Counted from the first letter of the stretch, positions 28,413-39,556 are shown. The stretch is DNA of 64,000 nt from Wielerella bovis (GCF_022354465.1 NZ_CP092361.1:682001-746000); one strand, 5' to 3'. The notes: generated by a model not told the origin, from the sequence alone. Translations and numbers: made by a program.

Positions 28413-29247
28413 TGCCGTTCATACTTTGAAACAGATTGCGTTCGCGCACCGCCAAAAATTGTTGGCGACATTCACATTGGTGGCGTTGGAAAACGTGTTG
28501 TTTTTGCTCTATCCATTGGTGGGCAGTTTTGCGGTCAATGCTGTGCTGGCGGGCAAAATGGGGCATGCTTTGGTTTACGCGGCAATGGTTTTTGTGATTT
28601 GGGCAGTGGGTTCGGCGCGGCGAGCGGTGGACACGCGCGCTTTTGTGCGGATTTACGCGGATTTGGCGGTCAAAGCCATTATGAATGAAAAACAAAAGGG
28701 AACAACGTCATCGGCAAGCGCACACGCCAATTTGGCACGGCAATTTGTTGCATTTTTTGAAGAACATCTGCCCATTTTAATTACAGCCACGTTTTCCATT
28801 GTCGGGGCTGTGGCAATGTTGCTGATGATTGAATTTTGGTCGGGTGTGATTGCATTGTTGATTTTGCTGACATTTTTGGCGATTTTACCGCGCTATATGC
28901 AAAAAAATGACCGACTGTATTTCAAACTCAACAATCGCCTTGAAAATGAAGTGAACATCATTGAACGCAGCAAAAACAATGAATTGAATAAACATTATGA
29001 TTTATTGTCTAAAATCCGCATTGCCATTTCCAATCGTGAAGCGACCAGTTTTTTGCTGATTGGCGTGGTATTGGCGATTTTATTTGGCGCGACTTTGGCG
29101 ATTTTGGCAAGCAAAACTGTTCAGGCAGGACACATTTATGCGGTGTTGACTTATTTGTGGGGTTTTGCGATGAGTCTTGATGATATGCCAAGATTGGTAG
29201 AAAAATTTTCTGAACTCAAAGACATAGGTAAACGTGTGGACGTGTAA
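28405..29247 (+). CDS. ABC transporter six-transmembrane-domain protein without ATPase
   Basis: 280 residues, starting inside the marR stop (8-base overlap), so translation is coupled. About six hydrophobic helices span residues 18-265 (for example LLATFTLVALENVLFLLYPL and FLLIGVVLAILFGATLAIL). It fits the stand-alone ABC exporter membrane-domain family (ABC_membrane_3 type). There is no Walker motif, and no ATPase gene follows. It may pair with an ATPase encoded elsewhere or act alone; its function is unknown, though control by MarR hints at export of a toxic compound. Confidence 0.75.
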   Translation: MADAVHTLKQIAFAHRQKLLATFTLVALENVLFLLYPLVGSFAVNAVLAGKMGHALVYAAMVFVIWAVGSARRAVDTRAFVRIYADLAVKAIMNEKQKGTTSSASAHANLARQFVAFFEEHLPILITATFSIVGAVAMLLMIEFWSGVIALLILLTFLAILPRYMQKNDRLYFKLNNRLENEVNIIERSKNNELNKHYDLLSKIRIAISNREATSFLLIGVVLAILFGATLAILASKTVQAGHIYAVLTYLWGFAMSLDDMPRLVEKFSELKDIGKRVDV

Positions 29248-29292
29248 ATGAAGATGCAAAAGCTGCTTGAAATCTTTGTAAAACCCACAATA

Positions 29293-29398
29293 GTGAGTCA
29301 TATTCTAAAACCAATATTTTTCATTTTTAACAATTATTTGTTTTATTTAAAAATTATTGGATAAAATATCCAACCTACCAGCTTTCAGGCAGCCTGAA
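29293..29398. repeat. MITE-like repeat, second family
   Basis: GTGAGTCATATTCTAAAACC at the left and GGATAAAATATCCAACCTAC at the right, with an interior of TTTTTAACAATTATTTGTTTT type, then a DUS. It has the same layout as 2101-2214, and the sequence after the DUS (GAATAAGTTTTGCCAAGG) also matches that copy. Confidence 0.6.
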
Positions 29399-29434
29399 TA
29401 AGTTTTGCCAAGGTTTCAGGCTGCCTGCATATCA

Positions 29435-30836
<1,402 letters not shown>

Positions 30837-30898
30837 AGTATTTTTTAGTACAATACACCATTTCATTTAAAACATTATTTTCAGGCTGCATTTATCCT

Positions 30899-30984
30899 TA
30901 GTCGTTTAAAATAAAAATAATACCATGTTGCCAACTCCCTTATGGTGTAGTCTCCTTGTCTGATTTCTATTTTAAACGACTATA
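30899..30984. repeat. Correia-like element, second terminal subtype, core deleted
   Basis: Ends TAGTCGTTTAAAATAAAAAT and ATTTCTATTTTAAACGACTA; part of the CGGCGGTCGC core is missing (CTTATGGTGTAGTCTCCTTG instead). It ends next to the first possible miaA start. Confidence 0.78.
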
Positions 30985-31019
30985 CAATGCAGCCTGAAAA
31001 ACCATTTTTCACCATAATC

Positions 31020-31967
31020 ATGTCCCAACATCGTCCCAAAGCCTTCGCCATACTCGGTGCAACCGCCAGCGGTAAAACCGCGCTTGCCTTGCATCTAGAA
31101 AAAAAATTTCCCTGTGAAATCATCAGTCTAGACAGCGCACTTGTGTATCGCGATATGAACATAGGCACCGCCAAACCCACGCCTGATGAACTCGCCATCG
31201 CACCGCATCATTTGATTGATATTATCAGCCCGATGCAAACATACAGCGCGGCGGAATTTGTGGACGATTGCGTGCGTTTGGTCAACGAAATTCATGCGCG
31301 CGGACGTTTGCCCTTGATTGTTGGCGGAACGATGATGTATTTTCACGCACTCACGCAAGGATTAAATGCCTTGCCCGAAGCCGATGCTGCGACACGCGAA
31401 ATCTTGCAACAGCAAAAATCAGAATATGGTTTAGCCTATTTATATCAACAATTACAACAACATGACCCTGAAACCGCCGCGCGTTTAGAACCTGCCGACA
31501 GCCAACGCATTGAACGCGCTTTGGAAGTTTGGTTGCTGACGGGTAAACCTTTGTCGCAACATTTTGCCGAACAAGAAACACAAGTCGCGCCATTGGATTT
31601 GCACACGCTCACGCTGATTCCCGCAGACCGAAGTTTGTTGCACGCGCAAATTAACAAACGATTTAATTTGATGATTGAACAGGGTTTTTTGGACGAAATT
31701 CGTGATTTGCGGCAAAAATATCCACAATTGCAGCCTGAAATGCCATCCATGCGTTGCGTGGGTTATCGTCAAGCGTGGGCACATTTAAATGGCGAAACCA
31801 CGCTGGACGAATGTGTGGCACAAGGGCAGGCGGCAACGCGGCAATTAGCCAAACGCCAACTGACGTGGTTGCGAAAATTGCCTGCTGATACGGTGCTAGA
31901 CCCATTTTTGCAGCGTGATTATTTGGCTGCGGCAACAATCGCCATGCAATATTTTTTTGATATATAA
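31020..31967 (+). CDS. miaA: tRNA dimethylallyltransferase MiaA
   Basis: I use the ATG at 31020 (MSQHRPKAFA, 315 residues, the family length); the ATG at 30987 lies in a DUS and would add 11 residues. Neither has a clear ribosome site. MiaA transfers dimethylallyl to A37 of tRNAs reading UNN codons. Visible are the P-loop GATASGKTALAL, the DSALVYRDMNIGTAKP motif with the catalytic aspartate, LIVGGTMMYFHAL and RCVGYRQAW. Confidence 0.94.
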   Translation: MSQHRPKAFAILGATASGKTALALHLEKKFPCEIISLDSALVYRDMNIGTAKPTPDELAIAPHHLIDIISPMQTYSAAEFVDDCVRLVNEIHARGRLPLIVGGTMMYFHALTQGLNALPEADAATREILQQQKSEYGLAYLYQQLQQHDPETAARLEPADSQRIERALEVWLLTGKPLSQHFAEQETQVAPLDLHTLTLIPADRSLLHAQINKRFNLMIEQGFLDEIRDLRQKYPQLQPEMPSMRCVGYRQAWAHLNGETTLDECVAQGQAATRQLAKRQLTWLRKLPADTVLDPFLQRDYLAAATIAMQYFFDI

Positions 31968-31973
31968 CGTGTT

Positions 31974-32008
31974 TTTCAGGCTGCCTTTGAGCGAATGCAG
32001 CCTGAAAA
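31974..32008 (+). terminator. DUS inverted pair after miaA
   Basis: TTTTCAGGCTGCCTTTGAGC and ATGCAGCCTGAAAAT. The right arm lacks one G of the DUS. It lies a few bases after the miaA stop. Confidence 0.55.
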
Positions 32009-32010
32009 TA

Positions 32011-32117
32011 TATAGTGAAGTAAAATAAGAAAGATGCAAGGCGACCACGCCCGCCGTGTACAAATAGTACATAAGGGCGTGGGCAACGAAACAGATTTCT
32101 TATTTTAATTTACTATA
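32011..32117. repeat. Correia-like element, third terminal subtype
   Basis: Ends TATAGTGAAGTAAAATAAGA and TCTTATTTTAATTTACTATA. The core has GCCCGCCGTGTACAAATAGT and ACATAAGGGCGTGGGCAACG. Its ends differ from both other subtypes. Confidence 0.82.
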
Positions 32118-32167
32118 AAATAATTGAATTTGAAAACCCATTTTCAGGCTGCCTATCAGAGAAAACT

Positions 32168-32680
32168 ATGTATCAACCTGCCACTTTAAAACGCCGCTTT
32201 GCCGCCCTGCTGTATGAATCTTTATTGGTTGGCGCGGTAACTACATTAACCGCCATTGTGAGCGGCATCATCAACACCTTGATTGCCAACACCATGCCTG
32301 CATTGATGAGCCTGACACCTGTATTGTTTACTGTGTTGATGTTATCCGTATGGTGGGCATATTTTCGCCTGAACTGGGTGCGCGAAGGACAAACGCTCCC
32401 AATGCGTATCTGGAAAATTGGTTTGACCGATTTATCAGGCAGCCGTCCTGTCGCCAAACGCTTGTTGATGCGTTTTATCTGGGCATGTGTCTTTTTGGTA
32501 TTCATTCCCCTACTTGTTTATCAAGGCGCGCAAAGCATGAATATACATGGCAAAACGGCTGCTGGATTGGCAATATTGTGGTGGATTTTGCCGTGGGGAT
32601 TTGCGGTTTTGCATCCGCGTAAACAATTTTTGTATGATGTGTTGGCGGGAACGGAATTAGTAGATTTAAAGGAAAAATAA
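32168..32680 (+). CDS. RDD family membrane protein
   Basis: 170 residues with three or four membrane helices. The family name residues appear as LKRRFAALLYESLLVG at the start (R, then E in place of the usual D), and WVREGQTLPMRIWKI plus FLYDVLAGTELV follow the RDD pattern. Function is unknown for most members; some may be ion exchangers. It stands alone between two Correia-like elements. Confidence 0.85.
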   Translation: MYQPATLKRRFAALLYESLLVGAVTTLTAIVSGIINTLIANTMPALMSLTPVLFTVLMLSVWWAYFRLNWVREGQTLPMRIWKIGLTDLSGSRPVAKRLLMRFIWACVFLVFIPLLVYQGAQSMNIHGKTAAGLAILWWILPWGFAVLHPRKQFLYDVLAGTELVDLKEK

Positions 32681-32731
32681 TTATCTTCCTGTTTTATTTT
32701 AAATAATTGTATATGAGCAAACACTTTGATT

Positions 32732-32839
32732 TATAGTGGATTCAATTTAAATCAGGGCAAGGTGAGAGTGAATGCCGTGTATATCAAGGTAGATGAGGGA
32801 GTAGGCACCGCGGTACTGGTTTAAATTGAATTCACTATA
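32732..32839. repeat. Correia-like element, diverged core
   Basis: The ends are perfect family members (TATAGTGGATTCAATTTAAA and TTTAAATTGAATTCACTATA), but the core has drifted: GTGAGAGTGAATGCCGTGTA and GAGTAGGCACCGCGGTACTG. Confidence 0.82.
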
Positions 32840-32858
32840 AAAGGCAATTTCTCCTTTT

Positions 32859-34154
32859 TCAGGCTGCCTTTTTATATTGCTGATGTTTATCCCACAATAA
32901 TCGCACATCAAAAAAATGTGCCGATAACATGGTCAAAATCACGACAATACAAAAATAAATCGCAGCAGGGCCAGGGGTTACACGCGCAATTGGGGTGTGA
33001 AATGTCGTCATCAAAATAATAATCACAAAAATATCAATCATCGACCAACGCCCAATGGCTTCGGTAATGCGGTATTGATGCGATAAAATATTGATAGGCA
33101 AAAGCAGCCTGAAACGTGCGCTGTACAATAAAATCAGCATGGAGATGATTTTTAGTGTGGGTACGGCAACGCTGGCGCTGAAAATAATGGCGGCGATGAG
33201 TTTGTCGCCATTGTTCCACATATAAATGATGCCGCTCATAATGGTGCTGATTTCGCTTTCCATAGGATTTTCGGAAATCATGATGGGCAGCAGGTTGGCA
33301 GGTATATACAAAATCATTGCGGCAAGCAGTAGATTAAATGTGATGTTCAGGCTGTGTGGGCGGCGGTCAAAAAGTTCGGAATCGCATACGCCACAATTTT
33401 GTTCGCTGCGTGGGCGAAAGTATAGACAACGGGTGCAGCAAACGGTGTCGGGGGCAGCCTGAAACAGTCGGTCGCCGTTGTGTTTGTGGATTTGGTAATA
33501 CATCCAATGACTTGGCACGGAAATGGCGGTGCGTAGTAATAGGAGTGCGAGAAATGGCATCAGCCAAAATGCGGCGCCAAAAGTCAGCATGGCAACTGTT
33601 TTGATTTTGATGTAGGCAACCAGCATGGAAATGAAAAATACGTCCACCATAATCCATTCGCCTAATCGGGTGAGTAGGCGCGTGCTGGTAAGAAAATAGG
33701 GTAGGGTGCGGTTGGTAAGTAAGCCGTAATAAACGTAAATACACAATAATAAAAATAATACGGGTGCGCCGAATGTGAGCGCGAACATGACTAAACCGAG
33801 AAAACCCCAATCATCGGCGAGTAGGGCGTACACCATTTCAGGCAGCGTTAAACGTGTAAACATGCCTGTCATACGCACGGTAATAAAGGGCAAGGTGTAA
33901 ACCAGTGTCATCAGTATCAAGGCGGAGATGGCGCAGGCAAGTGGTACGGGATAGGGTTCGGGTTCAATGCGTACCAGATGGTGATGACAACGTGGGCAAG
34001 AGGCTTCTTGTCCTTGGCGTAATTTGGGAATTTCAGTGCGTAAACCGCATTCGGGGCAATCTACCGTGTGCGCGGGAAGGGTGGCGCTTGGGGTATAGAT
34101 TTTGTGCCATTTTTGGCTGAATTTGCGGTATAAATATTGACGAATAGAAGGCAT
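32859..34154 (-). CDS. pqiA: Paraquat-inducible protein A, PqiA
   Basis: 431 residues, inner membrane. Two tandem PqiA halves are visible, each opened by a zinc-ribbon-like cysteine cluster: CPECG and CPRCHHH near residues 34-58, then CCTRC and CGVCD near 235-258. Each half has about four membrane helices. PqiA works with the MCE protein PqiB in lipid transport between membranes. No pqiB gene follows within the window, which is unusual for this pair. Confidence 0.92.
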   Translation of the reverse strand: MPSIRQYLYRKFSQKWHKIYTPSATLPAHTVDCPECGLRTEIPKLRQGQEASCPRCHHHLVRIEPEPYPVPLACAISALILMTLVYTLPFITVRMTGMFTRLTLPEMVYALLADDWGFLGLVMFALTFGAPVLFLLLCIYVYYGLLTNRTLPYFLTSTRLLTRLGEWIMVDVFFISMLVAYIKIKTVAMLTFGAAFWLMPFLALLLLRTAISVPSHWMYYQIHKHNGDRLFQAAPDTVCCTRCLYFRPRSEQNCGVCDSELFDRRPHSLNITFNLLLAAMILYIPANLLPIMISENPMESEISTIMSGIIYMWNNGDKLIAAIIFSASVAVPTLKIISMLILLYSARFRLLLPINILSHQYRITEAIGRWSMIDIFVIIILMTTFHTPIARVTPGPAAIYFCIVVILTMLSAHFFDVRLLWDKHQQYKKAA

Positions 34155-34218
34155 GAAGATTGAGGCAGCCTGAAAAAATAATGGTGGATTATAGCGGAAT
34201 TTATGGTTTAAAAATGAT

Positions 34219-34266
34219 GAAAAGGCAGCCTGAAAATAGATTTTTACGTTTTCAGGCTGCCTTTTT
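34219..34266. terminator. DUS inverted pair between mtrR and pqiA
   Basis: AAAAGGCAGCCTGAAAATAG and GTTTTCAGGCTGCCTTTTT, with a T run on the plus strand and AAAA-DUS-TTTT symmetry. It lies just downstream of mtrR on the minus strand. Confidence 0.65.
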
Positions 34267-34274
34267 ATGTTGAT

Positions 34275-34907
34275 TTAAGTGGTAGTAAATGTCCCATTTT
34301 GCAATACATCCATACTTGCGCCAATAATGCGTTGTGCCGTTGCAGGCAAATCATCAAAACGGTTCGGTTCATTTGCCCACATGGTAACCAGTCCACACAA
34401 ATTGCTCTCCAAATATAAAGCCGAAAAAACAATGTCTGTGTTGGATGGCAATTTACCTTGTGCCACACTCAATTCCAAAGCACGGTAAATGCGCTCACGA
34501 CTAATGGCGTGATACCGTTGTGCTAACTCAGTAACAATTTGATTATTTTCAGTTTGTTCGCATTTTGTAAACATAACGTGACAGAATTTTCGCTGTTTTT
34601 CATCGCTGTTTAGAATGCGAAACAATTCACACAAACTACTACGCAAATGTGCCCAGACATCGGTACTTTCATTGAGTTTGTCGTCATTCATCATGCTCAT
34701 AAATAAGATATATTTTTGTTCAAATAATGCCTCAAACAAATCTTCTTTATTTTTAAAATGCCAATACAAAGCACCACGTGTTACGCCTGCTTCTTGGGCA
34801 ATTTCTTGTAATGATGCGCGTGTAACGCCTGTGCGCCAAAAAACTTCTAACGCAGCGTTAAGTAAATATTGTCGGGTTTTTAAGGCTTCTTCTTTGGTTT
34901 TTCTCAT
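34275..34907 (-). CDS. mtrR: TetR-family efflux repressor MtrR
   Basis: 210 residues. The opening MRKTKEEALKTRQYLLNAAL and the helix-turn-helix ASLQEIAQEAGVTRGALYWH (31-50) are close to gonococcal MtrR, which represses mtrCDE. The ligand-binding half is more diverged, as expected. It is divergent from mtrC with 164 bases between them, the same arrangement as in Neisseria. No clear ribosome site is seen before the ATG. Confidence 0.93.
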   Translation of the reverse strand: MRKTKEEALKTRQYLLNAALEVFWRTGVTRASLQEIAQEAGVTRGALYWHFKNKEDLFEALFEQKYILFMSMMNDDKLNESTDVWAHLRSSLCELFRILNSDEKQRKFCHVMFTKCEQTENNQIVTELAQRYHAISRERIYRALELSVAQGKLPSNTDIVFSALYLESNLCGLVTMWANEPNRFDDLPATAQRIIGASMDVLQNGTFTTT

Positions 34908-34951
34908 AAGAATTAAAGGGTAAATATAGGGACTAATTAAAAAATGAAAGA

Positions 34952-34981
34952 TTGCAAAACATACATAGATGAATGTATAAT
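34952..34981 (+). promoter_or_regulatory. mtrCDE promoter with internal inverted repeat
   Basis: TTGCAA at 34952-34957, an 18-base spacer and TATAAT at 34976-34981 point to mtrC. An inverted repeat ATACAT-N6-ATGTAT (34961-34978) lies between the boxes and overlaps the -10, a plausible MtrR site by position only. It does not obviously match the gonococcal operator. Confidence 0.6.
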
Positions 34982-35002
34982 ACCGCGTTTTACATTTATT
35001 TA

Positions 35003-35036
35003 AAAGGCAGCCTGAAAAATATTTTCAGGCTGCCTT
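35003..35036 (+). other. DUS hairpin in the mtrC leader
   Basis: AAAGGCAGCCTGAAAA and TTTTCAGGCTGCCTT are opposed with a 3-5 base loop, between the promoter above and the mtrC ATG. No T run follows directly, so it need not terminate. It would form a strong hairpin in the 5' leader of the efflux mRNA. Confidence 0.55.
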
Positions 35037-35071
35037 GAAACGATTTTATTTTCAGTCAATAGGAAACAATA

Positions 35072-36373
35072 ATGAAGACAAATACTTACTGGCGCATGAC
35101 TGCGTTGGCATTGGCAGCTTCGTTGGCATTGGCAGCGTGTGGCGATGGCAAAGATGCGGCAGCACAACAAGGTGGAAAAGGTGGTGCAGCTGGGCAACAA
35201 GCACCTGCGCCAACTGTGAGTGTCGTTACCGTGCAGCCTGCAACAGTGGCGATTGAAGTGGATTTACCAGGACGTTTGGAAGCGGTGCGTTCTGCTCCGA
35301 TTGTGCCACAGGTTTCGGGTGTTGTACGTCGCCGTTTGTTCCAAGAAGGTGCAATGGTTCGTGCAGGGCAGCCTTTGTATCAAATTGATGATGCCAGTTT
35401 CGCTGCGAATTTGGAAAATGCACGCGCCAGCCTATTGACTGCACAAGCAGCGGCTGCTAAAGCCGATGCAGATGTGGCGCGTTATCGCCCATTGGTGGAT
35501 GCTGACGCGATTAGTAAGCAAGAATGGGACGCAGCCTTAACTGCACAACGTTCAGCGCAAGCGCAAATTAAAGCGGCACAAGCGGCTATTCGTTCCGCGC
35601 AAGTAAATGTGAATCACGCGCATATTAAAGCACCTATTACAGGCTTTATTGGGCAAAGTTTGGTAACCGAAGGTGCGTTGGTTACCGCAAATTCTACGCA
35701 AATGGCATTGATTACGCAGTCAGATTATTTGTATGTCAATATCAAGCAATCATCTGGCGATATTTTGCGTTTGCGTCAGCAGTTGGCAACGGGTGAACGC
35801 AGTTCAAATAAAAACTTTGAAGTGAGTATTCAGTTAGAAGACGGTTCTATTTATGAACACAAAGGCAACTTAATATTTGCTGATGCAACTGTGGATGAAA
35901 AAACAAGTCAGGTTACTTTACGCGCCGTTGTGCCTAATCCAGAAGGTATTTTGATGAGCGGTATGTATGCGCGTGTTAAATTGCCATTGTCTAGCGTGGA
36001 TAATGCGTTTGTTGTGCCGCAACAAGCGGTTACGCGTGGTCAGCAAGATATTGTGATGGTGGTGGGTGCAGATGGTTCAATGCAACCGCGTCCTGTGAAA
36101 GTGGTAGGGCAAACAGGTAGTAACTGGATTATCAGTGAAGGCTTACAAGCTGGTGATAAAGTGATTGTGGAAGGCATTATGATTGCTGGTATGACAGGTG
36201 CACAAAAAGTGCAAACCAAAGAATGGCAGCCTGAAAATGCCAAACAAGCTACTTCTGCTGGTGCCGCACCACAATCTTTGCCGACGCAAGAGCAGCCTGA
36301 AAATGATGCAGATGCTATGGTGGGAACACCTGTTCAGGCTGCCTCAAATGTGGCTGCATCTGCTGAGGAATAA
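35072..36373 (+). CDS. mtrC: RND efflux periplasmic adaptor lipoprotein MtrC
   Basis: 433 residues. The signal peptide ends in LAAC with the lipid-bearing cysteine at residue 23. The membrane-fusion protein links the pump MtrD to the channel MtrE. Visible are the lipoyl half-motifs (VDLPGRLEAVRSAPIVPQVS and HIKAPITGFIGQSLVTEG), the long alpha hairpin between them (about 105-180), and the beta-barrel end VIVEGIMIAGMTGAQKVQTK. AGGAAA precedes the ATG. The low-complexity tail contains DUS-derived QPEN segments. Confidence 0.93.
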   Translation: MKTNTYWRMTALALAASLALAACGDGKDAAAQQGGKGGAAGQQAPAPTVSVVTVQPATVAIEVDLPGRLEAVRSAPIVPQVSGVVRRRLFQEGAMVRAGQPLYQIDDASFAANLENARASLLTAQAAAAKADADVARYRPLVDADAISKQEWDAALTAQRSAQAQIKAAQAAIRSAQVNVNHAHIKAPITGFIGQSLVTEGALVTANSTQMALITQSDYLYVNIKQSSGDILRLRQQLATGERSSNKNFEVSIQLEDGSIYEHKGNLIFADATVDEKTSQVTLRAVVPNPEGILMSGMYARVKLPLSSVDNAFVVPQQAVTRGQQDIVMVVGADGSMQPRPVKVVGQTGSNWIISEGLQAGDKVIVEGIMIAGMTGAQKVQTKEWQPENAKQATSAGAAPQSLPTQEQPENDADAMVGTPVQAASNVAASAEE

Positions 36374-36384
36374 TGGAGTAAAGC

Positions 36385-39300
36385 ATGGCTAAATTTTTTA
36401 TTGATAGACCAATTTTCGCTTGGGTAATCGCGATTTTTATCATGATTGCAGGTGTGATTGGTATCAGCCGATTGCCGATTACTCAATATCCATCGGTGGC
36501 TGCACCTAAAATCACATTAACAGCGGTTTACCCTGGTGCTAATGCGCAAGTGATGGAAGACAGCGTATTGTCCGTCATTGAACGCAATATGTATGGTGTA
36601 GAAGGTTTGGACTATATGTCCACATCTGCCGATTCCAGCGGTAGAGGCACAGTGTCTTTAATATTTACACCTGAAACCAACGAAGATTTGGCACAGATGA
36701 ATGTGCAAAATAAGTTGGCGGAAGTAACCGCATTGCTGCCTGCAACGGTGCAACAAAATGGTGTGGTTGTGTCTAAGGCACGTTCCAACTTTTTGATGGT
36801 GGTGTTTTTGCAAAGTGAAAACAAATCTGCTGAAGAGTTGTTGGATTATTCGCAACGCAACGTTGTGCCAGAATTGCAACGTATTGATGGTGTGGGCAAT
36901 GTACAATTATTTGGTGCACAACGCGCGATGCGTGTTTGGGTTGACCCAGCCAAATTAAAAAACTATGACGTTTCATTTGCTGATGTAACCGCAGCAATTC
37001 AAGCACAAAATGCACAGTTGGCTGTGGGTTCATTGGGTGCTCTGCCTGCGAGTGAAGGTCAGCAAATCAGTGCAACCATTACTGCCGAAGGGCAACTGAA
37101 AACGCCAGAAGAGTTTGGCAATATTTTGTTGAAAAGCAATACCAGCGGTGCAAATGTGTATTTGCGCGATGTGGCAGAAATCAAATTGGGTAGCCAATCT
37201 TATGATGCAGCTTCCTATTTGAATGGCAAAAGAGCAGCAGGTATGGCAGTGTCTTTATCCAATAGTGGTAATGCTATGGCAACTGCAACTGCTGTCAAAG
37301 CCAAAATGGAACAGTTGCAACATTATTTTCCAGAAGGTGTAACATGGTCAGCGCCTTATGACACTTCAAAATTCGTGGAATTGTCCATCAAAAAAGTGGT
37401 TACCACTTTGCTGGAAGCGATTGTTTTGGTGTTTATCGTGATGTTTATTTTCTTGCAAAACATTCGCTATACGCTGATTCCAACGATTGTTGTACCCATT
37501 TCCTTGTTGGGTGCGTTTGCCTCCATTTCGTATTTGGGTATGTCCATTAACGTGATGACCATGTTTGCCATGGTATTGGTGATTGGTATTGTGGTGGACG
37601 ATGCGATTGTTGTGGTGGAAAACGTGGAACGGATTATGGCGGAAGAAGGATTGTCGCCTAAACAAGCCACGAAAAAAGCCATGCGCCAAATTTCAGGTGC
37701 AGTAGTCGGGATTACCGCAGTATTGATTTCTGTATTTGTACCCTTGTCCATGTTAAGCGGTGCATCGGGTAATATTTATCGCCAATTCTCGCTGACAATG
37801 GTGTTTGCGATTGGATTTTCGGCATTCTTGGCTTTGACTTTAACGCCAGCCTTGTGTGCCACCATGTTAAAACCAATTAAAAAAGGACATAATCACACTA
37901 AAACAGGTTTCTTTGGTTGGTTTAACCGCACATTTAATTCAGGCACGCGTACTTATTCAAGTTGGATTGCCAAAACCTTGCGTAAGGCAGGCACTATGTT
38001 TGTGGTTTATGTTGCATTGGCTGCCGTAGGCGTGTTACTGGCAATGCGTTTGCCATCAGCATTCTTGCCAGCGGAAGACCAAGGTAACTTGATGATTAAC
38101 GTACAGTTGCCAGCAGGTGCAACGCTGGAACGTACTGAAAAAACCATGAACAATATCGTGGGTGTAGCGAAATCCATGCCCGAAGTGGAAAACGTGATTA
38201 CCGTATCAGGTTTCAGTTTTGCAGGCAGTGGTCAAAATATGGGTTTAGGCTTCATTATTTTGAAAGATTGGTCTGAACGAACTGGCAAAGGTAGCGATGC
38301 GCAATCTATGGAAGGTAAGATTACTGGCGCATTGATGGGCGGTGCCATTCAAGATGGTTTCGGTTTGGCAATTAATCCACCACCCATTATGGAATTGGGT
38401 AACGCATCAGGTTTCAGTTTTTATCTGCAACAACGCGGTACAGCAAATCATGCCGAATTATTGGCACGCCGTAATGAATTGTTGGGCAAAATGCGTGGTA
38501 ATCCACAGCTATTTAATGTACAAAACGTGCGTGCATCGGGTTTGGAAGATGCGCCACAGTTAAAAATTGAAATTGACCGTATGGCAGCAGCAGCCAATGG
38601 CGTAAGTTTCAGTAGCATTCGTAGCGTATTAGGTACAGCTTTGGGTTCAAGTTATGTTAATGACTTCCCCAATGAAGGACGTTTGCAACGTGTGATTGTT
38701 CAGGCTGCCCCAAAAGCACGTATGCAGCCTGAAGATGTTTTGGCATTAACTGTGCCTACGGCTGATGGCACATTGATTCCCTTGTCCAGTTTTATGACTG
38801 CGCGTTGGGAAAACGGCATTGAACAAAGCGTGCGTTTCAACGGTTATCCAGCGATGCAATTGAATGGCGCAACGGTGGCAGGCAAAACCACAGGCGAAGC
38901 GATGGCAGAAGTGCAACGCATGGTGGACGAACTGGAAGGCAATTACACGCTGGAATGGGCAGACCAATCACGCGAAGAAGCCAAAGGAACATCGCAACAA
39001 GCCATTATTTTAGGCTTGGCAGCCGTTGCCGTATTCTTGGTATTGGCAGCTTTGTATGAAAGCTGGTCTATTCCATTTGCGGTGGTTTTGGTGGTGCCAT
39101 TGGGTATTTTAGGCGTGGCATTGGGCGCAAAATTACACGGCGCATCACGCGACTTGTATTTTATGATTGGCATGGTAACCGTCATGGGTTTGAGTGCGAA
39201 AAACGCCATTCTGATTATTGAGTTTGCCAAAGATTTGCAAGCCGAAGGCAAAAGCGTAGCTGAAGCTGCATTACGTGCTGCCAAATTGCGTTTCCGCCCG

Positions 39301-39549
39301 ATTTTGATGACATCGTTTGCCTTCATTTTGGGCGTCGTGCCGATGTATATCGCCACAGGCGCATCATCAGCCAGCCAACGCGCCATTGGTACAGCTGTGT
39401 TCTGGGGTATGCTGATTGGTACATTCCTGTCTGTATTCCTTGTGCCGATGTTCTACATTGTTGTGCGTAAATTCTTCAAAGGCAGCAATCCTGTTCCTGT
39501 TCAAGGCGAACTGGATTTGTTTGAAGATGAAGAAGATATGGACAATTAA
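36385..39549 (+). CDS. mtrD: RND multidrug efflux pump MtrD
   Basis: 1054 residues with the inner-membrane resistance-nodulation-division layout: 12 membrane helices and two large periplasmic loops. MAKFFIDRPIFAWVIAIFIM opens the protein; the proton-relay aspartates lie in VIGIVVDDAIVVVENVERIM; GMVTVMGLSAKNAILIIEF marks helix 10-11. It exports hydrophobic drugs, dyes and host antimicrobial compounds using the proton gradient. GGAG lies seven bases before the ATG, and the gap from mtrC is 11 bases. Confidence 0.96.
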   Translation: MAKFFIDRPIFAWVIAIFIMIAGVIGISRLPITQYPSVAAPKITLTAVYPGANAQVMEDSVLSVIERNMYGVEGLDYMSTSADSSGRGTVSLIFTPETNEDLAQMNVQNKLAEVTALLPATVQQNGVVVSKARSNFLMVVFLQSENKSAEELLDYSQRNVVPELQRIDGVGNVQLFGAQRAMRVWVDPAKLKNYDVSFADVTAAIQAQNAQLAVGSLGALPASEGQQISATITAEGQLKTPEEFGNILLKSNTSGANVYLRDVAEIKLGSQSYDAASYLNGKRAAGMAVSLSNSGNAMATATAVKAKMEQLQHYFPEGVTWSAPYDTSKFVELSIKKVVTTLLEAIVLVFIVMFIFLQNIRYTLIPTIVVPISLLGAFASISYLGMSINVMTMFAMVLVIGIVVDDAIVVVENVERIMAEEGLSPKQATKKAMRQISGAVVGITAVLISVFVPLSMLSGASGNIYRQFSLTMVFAIGFSAFLALTLTPALCATMLKPIKKGHNHTKTGFFGWFNRTFNSGTRTYSSWIAKTLRKAGTMFVVYVALAAVGVLLAMRLPSAFLPAEDQGNLMINVQLPAGATLERTEKTMNNIVGVAKSMPEVENVITVSGFSFAGSGQNMGLGFIILKDWSERTGKGSDAQSMEGKITGALMGGAIQDGFGLAINPPPIMELGNASGFSFYLQQRGTANHAELLARRNELLGKMRGNPQLFNVQNVRASGLEDAPQLKIEIDRMAAAANGVSFSSIRSVLGTALGSSYVNDFPNEGRLQRVIVQAAPKARMQPEDVLALTVPTADGTLIPLSSFMTARWENGIEQSVRFNGYPAMQLNGATVAGKTTGEAMAEVQRMVDELEGNYTLEWADQSREEAKGTSQQAIILGLAAVAVFLVLAALYESWSIPFAVVLVVPLGILGVALGAKLHGASRDLYFMIGMVTVMGLSAKNAILIIEFAKDLQAEGKSVAEAALRAAKLRFRPILMTSFAFILGVVPMYIATGASSASQRAIGTAVFWGMLIGTFLSVFLVPMFYIVVRKFFKGSNPVPVQGELDLFEDEEDMDN

Positions 39550-39556
39550 CCATAAT

